DNA from: Agmasoma carcini (nom. nud.)
Taxonomy: Eukaryota; Microsporidia; Thelohaniidae
Direction of reading: 5' to 3'
Assembly: GCA_029232285.1 (NCBI GenBank)
Contig: JAOXFI010000007.1
Location: 1 to 64,000 of the forward strand
Length of the DNA: 64,000 bases
The notes beneath the pieces were generated by a model, which ran no database searches, was not told the DNA's origin, and saw nothing but the letters and a program-made list of their open reading frames with translations. The position numbers and the translations under genes were made by a program. This document shows, piece by piece, positions 58,576-64,000 of the stretch; position 1 is the first letter of the stretch; each line of letters opens with the position of its first letter.

Positions 58576-59829
58576 ATGTCAAAGCAGCAAATGACAGATG
58601 ACAATTTTTACTTGGATCACAACGAAATCGAATTTGATAAAAGCTTAAAGCATTTGATCTTAGATTATCTTGAATTCGAAGGTTTCAATAATACTGCTCA
58701 AAATTTTAAAGAAGAAGCAGATATACACTCAAATACTACAAACACTACCTCTCCAGTACTAAAAGAATGGTATTCTACCTTTATAAGAACAGCACAAGTC
58801 AGATCAGGCAAAATGGAATCTCAGGACATGCTAAACAGAATAGAAGCTATCATGTTTAAACTCGAAATCGACAAAACTAAATATTCAAAATACAAACCAG
58901 AACAAGACTTTAGTGTTAGTGACCCCCAATCAATAAAAAATACAGAATTGAACTCTCTAATAGAAGTTCAAAGAATCAACCTCCAAATCGAAAATATATC
59001 TACAGCTTATTATTGTACTTCATCAAAGGTATTCGTCATACTAGTAGGCTCTAAATGGATATATTTCTACAACTATAATACAAATACCGTCGATTCTTGT
59101 TCAGAATCACCTGTAACCTTAACTAGAATGAGGGTATGTGAATCGGACGAATGTATTTTGGTTGCTTGTCAGTGTTCAAACGAAGGATATAAAACAAGAA
59201 TACAATTATTTAGCTATTTTGATATGGCACTTAAATCCTTAGGAAGCTTTCCCTTTGAAGAATCAATCATGAACTATCAAGTAACAAGTAACACTCTTTA
59301 TGTCTTAACTCATAAGGGTGTGATTGTAGCGTATAATTTGGTGAATGGTGCTAACTATGAATATCAATTACCAGGAAAAGTTATTGATTTTGATGTAACA
59401 GATGAAGGAACATTAATACTTGTTGGTGAAAAGAGAATATTTGAATATTCTATTGAACAGGAGTGTGAAATTAAATTTTTAGGGACAGGTGAAAATCCTT
59501 ATATTATTAAGAATAATAATCACTTATTTCCATGCTTTAGGGGTCAAATAAATGCATATGAAGATAATTTGAATACGAGAATAGCTAGTCTTAAGATAAA
59601 TGATGTAGAGGATTGTATAAATCTGGATATAATTGAATCAAATATTCTCTTTGCACTTGGTGATAGGGTATTCTATGATAATTATGGTTCAATTGAAACA
59701 TTAGATATCTACAACCCTATCTACATATCTGAGCTGCCCGAGGGGTATGGATCTGGGGCACTCATACTTACAAAGAATGGTATGCTTCATGTGATGTATA
59801 AGAAGATCAATTTAAAAGACAATCGATAA
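58576..59829 (+). CDS. LisH/LUFS protein with WD-like propeller
   Basis: A 417 aa protein. Residues 24-50 (LKHLILDYLEFEGFNNTAQNFKEE, quoted in part as HLILDYLEFEGFNNTAQNF) form a LisH dimerisation motif with the typical [IL]xxYLxxxG[FY]xxTAxxF pattern. The following VLKEWYSTFIRTAQVRSG resembles the LUFS extension of LEUNIG/Flo8/SSBP proteins (family LxEWWSVFWDIFxAR). From about residue 130 on, repeated 40-residue beta units without crisp WD dipeptides (FVILVGSKWIYFYNYNT, TLYVLTHKGVIVAYNLVNG) suggest a degenerate seven-bladed propeller. This architecture is that of transcription co-repressors (LEUNIG, Sif2/TBL1). A role in gene regulation is an inference. The start ATG follows ACACTCAC and upstream AAATTTAAAAAAAATT. 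Confidence 0.75.
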   Translation: MSKQQMTDDNFYLDHNEIEFDKSLKHLILDYLEFEGFNNTAQNFKEEADIHSNTTNTTSPVLKEWYSTFIRTAQVRSGKMESQDMLNRIEAIMFKLEIDKTKYSKYKPEQDFSVSDPQSIKNTELNSLIEVQRINLQIENISTAYYCTSSKVFVILVGSKWIYFYNYNTNTVDSCSESPVTLTRMRVCESDECILVACQCSNEGYKTRIQLFSYFDMALKSLGSFPFEESIMNYQVTSNTLYVLTHKGVIVAYNLVNGANYEYQLPGKVIDFDVTDEGTLILVGEKRIFEYSIEQECEIKFLGTGENPYIIKNNNHLFPCFRGQINAYEDNLNTRIASLKINDVEDCINLDIIESNILFALGDRVFYDNYGSIETLDIYNPIYISELPEGYGSGALILTKNGMLHVMYKKINLKDNR

Positions 59830-60058
59830 ATTTAATTAAATTTTGTCCATCAATTTTGTTAGTAAGAGGGCTGATTATTCTATGACTAGTATTTATTTTC
59901 AAGTATACTTATATATCTTAAATTTAATTTTTGATCACTTATAATATTTTCACACGAATCCTTGTAATACATAGCTTAAATATAACAATACACTACTTAT
60001 ATCATGTTATAACACATGATATGATACCAACCACATATTTTTCAATTTTGTAAATAAT

Positions 60059-60304
60059 ATGAAAAAATATTTATATTGGTTCGAAAAATTTTATACATAT
60101 ATGGACAATAAACAAATTGAAAGACTAATAAAGGAGGGTATAAGAGAAGCGATTGATAGCTTAGACCCTAATAACATATACTTTAGGTATGGAGAATTAG
60201 TTGGAGAAGGCAAATTGGAGTATGATCCTTCTCTTCTAGATAATAAAACAGAACTTCAGAAGCTTTTGATGAAGTTTAAGCCTCATAAGGGGTGTGATTG
60301 GTGA
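60059..60304 (+). CDS. Small acidic/helical protein of unknown function
   Basis: An 81 aa frame. Residues from Met15 on (MDNKQIERLIKEGIREAIDSL) look like a genuine soluble protein: an amphipathic helix, then DPNNIYFRYGELVGEGKLEY, then a second helix ELQKLLMKFKPHKG and the end CDW. The first 14 residues are AT-driven (Lys/Tyr/Phe), so the true start may be at 60101 (67 aa). A CAATTTTGTAAA box lies before 60059, which leaves both possible. I recognise no family. Amino-acid composition is far from the AT-noise frames nearby, which is the main reason to accept it. It lies 230 bp downstream of the LisH gene on the same strand. Confidence 0.6.
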   Translation: MKKYLYWFEKFYTYMDNKQIERLIKEGIREAIDSLDPNNIYFRYGELVGEGKLEYDPSLLDNKTELQKLLMKFKPHKGCDW

Positions 60305-60429
60305 CTTAATATGCAAAATTGTATTTTATATTAAAATTTCGCTTGTTTTGATATTTTTTCAATATTGTCATAGTTAAATATTTTTAGAAATATTTGGGAT
60401 ATGACATTTTTCTGGCTTTATAGTTAGTT

Positions 60430-60845
60430 AAGGTATGCTCTGCGATGAATTTAGAACATCAGTGAGAACGTTTGAAACATCGGTTAATTAGGCTGGGGTA
60501 TACAGATAAATTTGTTTACTCTAATTAACGATAGACAGACACCTCTTCTTTATTGTCAGAGAAGTACCACTTCTTTAAGATATAAACTGGTCGGTGTGTG
60601 TAATAGCACAGAATATGGCTGCAACACATACTATGGTAAGCTTCTTTAAGCCTTACTGTCACATCTAAGATGGTTTAGTATGCACGATAAGTGTATAAAT
60701 GTTATTCGTCTCTTCTCTATTGATGTATTCCTATTTTTACATGCTATGTTGAATATTTTTCAAAAATATTAATTATTTTTTGATATTATTCTATGAAACG
60801 TGAAAAAAATTTTCAATCACAATTAATTTATGGTTTTTTTCTGGT
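60430..60845 (+). repeat. Dispersed non-coding repeat, copy (+)
   Basis: TGCTCTGCGATGAATTTAG, GTGAGAACGTTTGAAAC, GGTTAATTAGGCTGG, AACGATAGACAGACACC, TATTGTCAGAGAAGTACC, TATAAACTGGTCGGTGTGTG, AATAGCACAGAATATGGCTGC and AGCCTTACTGTCACATCTAAG in family order. Confidence 0.85.
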
Positions 60846-60949
60846 CAGTTATATTGGATCAAAAAACTTATTTATTATCTCTTTTTAGCGTAACGTTATA
60901 TCCTCTTAAATCATATTAGATGGTGTGGTAAAAGCTTTAAGAAACCTAC

Positions 60950-61090
60950 CATAGGATCATGTTGAAGCTTGATTTAGTGTTTTACACACATCCCGAGATT
61001 ATATCTTTGCCAAAATAAAATAATAAAGAAGAGATTAGTTAGTTAGTTAGTTAGTTAGAGTGAACAAGGTTATCTTCAACAACCCTGCTT
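60950..61090 (-). repeat. Dispersed non-coding repeat, fragment (-), with TTAG microsatellite insertion
   Basis: TTGATTTAGTGTTTTACAC, GAGATTATATCTTTGCC and GAGTGAACAAGGTTATC match the family's middle. A run of TTAG units (61034-61056) occupies the position of the missing part between them. Confidence 0.65.
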
Positions 61091-61402
61091 TAGCTCCTTA
61101 ACATTTTATTGCTAAATCAAAAATTATTTCATTTTTATCAAATAAACATAAAATTTTATTAGTAAAAGTACTAAATCAAATATTTATAATATTATTTCTA
61201 AATCAATATATATAAATTATTATGTTTTAAATATACATAAAAAGATGTATTAATAATTCTTGTCAAAAATATTATTTTCAATTTAAATATAATAATTTTA
61301 TATGTTTCATTTTAATAACAAGTTATCAATGGTCATATTTCTAAACTCTGAAACTTTTAAATCAAAATAAGATAAAATTTTTCAATCTACAAAAATATAA
61401 CC
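61091..61402. other. AT-rich spacer
   Basis: Upstream region of the ZPR1-like gene; a GATAAAATTTTTC box lies at about 61370. Nothing else is seen. Confidence 0.5.
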
Positions 61403-62014
61403 ATGGCCGTTTCAAAGTATGTTGAAATCATTGAACCAAAACAAGTTGATTGTGCAGTGTGTGGATCGCTTGATTGTTATGAAAGTTCATTTATTTTAAA
61501 AGAGACTAAACCATATCAACAATTTCAAACCACCTCTTGTAATGAGTGTCGAAATAATATCGTCACGACTTGTGTATTGGATGATAGCGATGGTGGTATC
61601 AAAATAGTATGTAGAGTAAAAGATATAGAAACATTAAAGAGATATATGTTTTTGAAGGAGAATTCAAGGGTTGAGATTGAAGCTGAGGGTTTAAATCTAT
61701 CATTTGATATTCCTAGGAGTGGTGTTGATGTCGTAGAAGGTATGTTGTTATTTGCTAAAGAATATCTTGATATTTCTGAACAATTGGGATTGGATAATCT
61801 TAAGGAGAAAATTGATGTTTTAGATAGTTTTTACGAAAAACCAGATTTTAAACTAACCATTTTAGACAGCACTGGATTTTCTAGAATATGTCCACCAGAT
61901 CTTAGACCAATTGATATTTTTGACCTTCCATTTGAAGAATTAAATGATGAGTGTGTGATTCATGAAAAGGCACTGATTGAAGGTACTGTTAAGATTGATA
62001 GAATAGCTCAATAA
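61403..62014 (+). CDS. ZPR1: ZPR1-type zinc-finger protein with a single ZPR1 domain
   Basis: A 203 aa protein equal to about half of ZPR1, the conserved zinc-finger protein that folds and binds elongation factor 1A. Seen: a C4 finger with Cys17/Cys20 (CAVC) and Cys46/Cys49 (CNEC) spaced as in ZPR1 (CxxC-25-CxxC). The strand block GIKIVCRVKDIETLKRYMFLKE matches the family's GxRxTLxVxxxEDLxRxVVKS, followed by FDIPRSGVDVVEGMLLFAKEYL (IPxxxGxxTTVEGLL) and FKLTILDSTGFSRI (the family's ILDDPSGNSxI, with DP replaced). Normal ZPR1 has two such modules (about 450 aa); here only one exists and no second frame follows. The ATG is in an AAATATAACC-ATGG context. Confidence 0.82.
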   Translation: MAVSKYVEIIEPKQVDCAVCGSLDCYESSFILKETKPYQQFQTTSCNECRNNIVTTCVLDDSDGGIKIVCRVKDIETLKRYMFLKENSRVEIEAEGLNLSFDIPRSGVDVVEGMLLFAKEYLDISEQLGLDNLKEKIDVLDSFYEKPDFKLTILDSTGFSRICPPDLRPIDIFDLPFEELNDECVIHEKALIEGTVKIDRIAQ

Positions 62015-62209
62015 ATAACATTAAAATTCTTGATATTTTTTATAGGGCTAATCTAAGTTCTTATTAGTTTATATGTGCCATAGATCAGGCTTACGTTCGT
62101 TGGTGTGTAACGTGCAATATAAAAATTCATTCATATTGATCTGAACTTCTCAAATCATATCTTTACCTTTTTATTGTTTATCCAATATGATTGCTTAGGC
62201 TTAAGTATG

Positions 62210-62735
62210 AAAAACACAAACAGCACAAAGTAGTATTGATTGGAAACCTCTCCGCTAATATTCACGTTTTTTACAGTTAATCTTAATTATCAATGAACTT
62301 ACCATAGACGAAAAGCCGAAACAGCAAGTAAAAACTCTTAAATTAAACAAAATAATAAAATATAGAAGAGACGAAAGCAGATATTAATGACCATACACTA
62401 TTCGTGCTTTGGTAAAAGGTAGTAGAAAAGTTTGATTGTCATGCTATCTTAAACCATCTTAGATGGTGACAGTAAGATTTTAAGACACCAATTTTATATT
62501 GTAAGTTAGGCTTAGTGCTATTACGTACATCCTAACTTATATCTTTAAGAAGTGGCACTTCCCTGCTAATGGAGAAAAGGTGTCTGTCTATCGACAGCAA
62601 ACTAGTTTTCCAGAGTGAACAAGGTTATCCTCCACGCCCCTGACAGGCCTTGACCTGTTATAGCCTAATTAGACGTTGTTTTTAACACTTATCACTGTAC
62701 CATAGTCCATCTGGACTCATTGCAGAGCAACCGTT
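62210..62735 (-). repeat. Dispersed non-coding repeat, full-length copy (-)
   Basis: The most complete copy, about 525 bp. On the minus strand it begins near TGCAATGAGTCCAGATGG and runs through ATTAGGCTATAACAGG, GAGGATAACCTTGTTCAC, CTCTGGAAAACTAGTTTGC, TGTCGATAGACAGACACC, AGATATAAGTTAGGATG, TCTTACTGTCACCATCTAAG, CCTTTTACCAAAGCACGAAT, GAGTTTTTACTTGCTG and GTGAATATTAGCGGAGAGG, and ends near ACTACTTTGTGCTGTTTG and TTTTTCATACTTAAG. No frame is open across it. GC content is well above its flanks. Confidence 0.92.
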
Positions 62736-62759
62736 TATTGTTTGTTAAATATTTATACA

Positions 62760-63200
62760 ATATGCTTGCTAAGGCAGGAGGTATGAAAAAAACACAAAAA
62801 TCAGAAAGTAGTATCGATTGGAATCATCAGCTAGTTTTAAAGTATCATTAAAACATCTAAATATATCAAAAAAAACAAAATGAAACGTAGAGAGACAGAT
62901 TTCAGGGTTAGTTAACATATACTCATCGTGCTTGATAAAAGGCTTTGAAAATTTTGATTATCATGTCTTCCTAGATGGTGACAGTAAGATTTAAAGGCAA
63001 CGTATTATATTGTAGATGGACTTAGTTTAGTACACCAACCAGATTATATCTTTAAGAAAAGTTACCTGTGTATCAATCGTAAACTAATTTCTCAAAGTGT
63101 AAAAGGATATTTGTATCCTTTTGGTTTCGATTAGCTTCTGACAGGCCCTAACCTGTTATAATACAATTAGCCATTGCTCCAACGTTTATTTTCTGAATAA
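62760..63200 (-). repeat. Dispersed non-coding repeat, copy (-), in tandem with the previous one
   Basis: Starts on the minus strand near AACGTTGGAGCAATGGC and ends with GATACTACTTTCTGATTTTTG and TTTTTTCATACCTCC, the same 3' terminus as 62210-62735. Two copies head to tail in the same orientation repeat the arrangement seen at 32.99-33.99 kb. Confidence 0.85.
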
Positions 63201-63429
63201 TGTGGATGTATAAACAATCACAAAGTCTTTAACATGTCGATAAAATATTTTAATAGTTTAAACAGAAAAACTCTTTTCATCAAATATTTTGCTTTATAAC
63301 AAACTGAAGTGAATAAATTACTATAGAAATACAATTGATGAATAAAAACCGAATGCTCGTAGAAAATTAGTTTCCTTTCATAAAATTATTAAAATCTTAT
63401 TTTGAGACTTAAAGAGGATTGAATGTCAA

Positions 63430-64000
63430 TAAGAGATATTTCTAAAAATACAGTTGAACAGGCCATAGAGCAATATATTTTACAAAAATATGATGATTTA
63501 GAAGAATAAAATGGTATTGGTAGGCATATAATTTTTGGGTGAGTGATTTAAGTAAAATTATAAATATATTATAAAAAAATAGTTCTCATGTTTCCAGAGT
63601 TAGCAAAAAAACTGTAATTAAATGTAACACCAAAAACTATAAGAAACGCATCACATAATATTAATACTCATGCAAGAATTGCAGTTAATAACTTTTTTGC
63701 TAAGTTACACAAAGAAATCGTTTAAGATGATTGGTATAAGATAATATAAAGCGTTGAGTGTGGATTAAGCTAAATAAAGTGACAAGCAGAGATTGGTTTG
63801 AGATTTTAAGGAGATGTCTCAAAGAGGGAACTACAAAATTCGGAAGAGATGATTTAATGTATTGAGGTTATATGCCAGATAAAGGATTGGGAAGCTTACT
63901 GGTAGTAAAGAAAACGTTTATTGATGTGGTTATATTGATCTTTCAGCACAAACTATGTATATAGATTGGGTTATTTTCTAATATAACAACACATCTTGTC
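63430..64000 (+). mobile_element. Tc1/mariner-like transposase relic, cut by the window edge
   Basis: In changing frames the plus strand reads VSRVSKKTVIK, THARIAVNNFFAKLHKEIV (family KARIAVKKPFLSKxHKKxR) and then DWFEILRRCLKEGTTKFGRDDLMY and GYMPDKGLGSL. This is the order of a Tc1 N-terminal/first-Asp region but heavily decayed. The element continues beyond the right edge. Confidence 0.5.

Overview
The window looks like a chromosome segment of a microsporidian: a very AT-rich, transposon-rich, expanded genome. Four lines of evidence support this. (1) Most conserved genes carry an AAATTT-like box followed by CCC (or CC) directly before the ATG, for example AAATTTACCC-ATG before the RCC1-like gene and before two membrane-protein genes. 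This start signal is typical of microsporidia, which have very short 5' leaders. (2) The conserved proteins are eukaryotic but shortened: Ran, RCC1-like, BTF3/NAC-beta, a TBC Rab-GAP, an ITFG1/TIP-like protein, DcpS, an AGPAT-like acyltransferase, a one-domain ZPR1 and a J-like protein without HPD. (3) No spliceosomal introns are needed to read any of them. (4) The mobile elements are Merlin (ISXO2-like), IS630/Tc1-mariner and an integrase element with terminal inverted repeats, a mix known from large AT-rich microsporidia such as Anncaliia. The species cannot be named from the sequence.

Layout. 0-6 kb: a 31-bp minisatellite, an unknown helical protein, a Tc1 relic, NAC-beta, a small membrane protein with a Gln/Asp/Lys repeat, tRNA-Lys(UUU), and two related 71-73 aa two-helix membrane proteins. 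6-11 kb: transposon debris and a thioredoxin-like ER protein. 11.7-23.3 kb: the main conserved block, holding a small basic protein, Ran, the ITFG1-like protein, a Gyp1-like TBC protein, an unknown protein, the J-like protein and RCC1. Ran and a candidate exchange factor for it lie about 10 kb apart. 23.3-30.4 kb: almost only decayed transposons. 30.8-44.4 kb: a minus-strand array of secreted-looking GNAT-fold proteins embedded in repeats. 46-52.2 kb: acyltransferase, two Tc1-type elements, DcpS and a Rua1-type zinc-finger protein. 52.5-57.6 kb: three related signal-peptide/one-helix membrane proteins (one broken by a 19-bp duplication) and a structurally complete Tc1 element. 58.5-62 kb: LisH/LUFS-WD-like protein, a small unknown protein and ZPR1. 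62-64 kb: dispersed repeats and a Tc1 relic.

The accessory signal most worth following is the GNAT array. Four paralogues at 32.1-44.3 kb share a [QE]xKxxFDGxxY core and the family's YxxxGF motif. Most have hydrophobic N termini. The acetyl-CoA loop ranges from intact to lost. Two members, plus a short neighbouring relative, end in ...KSKL, a classical peroxisomal PTS1 shape in a lineage that lacks peroxisomes. A second novelty is a non-coding repeat of about 450-550 bp, with at least 12 copies in both orientations and visibly more GC-rich than its surroundings, that matches no transposon class I can name.

All calls come from reading the sequence; no database search was run. Boundaries of repeats and decayed elements are approximate.
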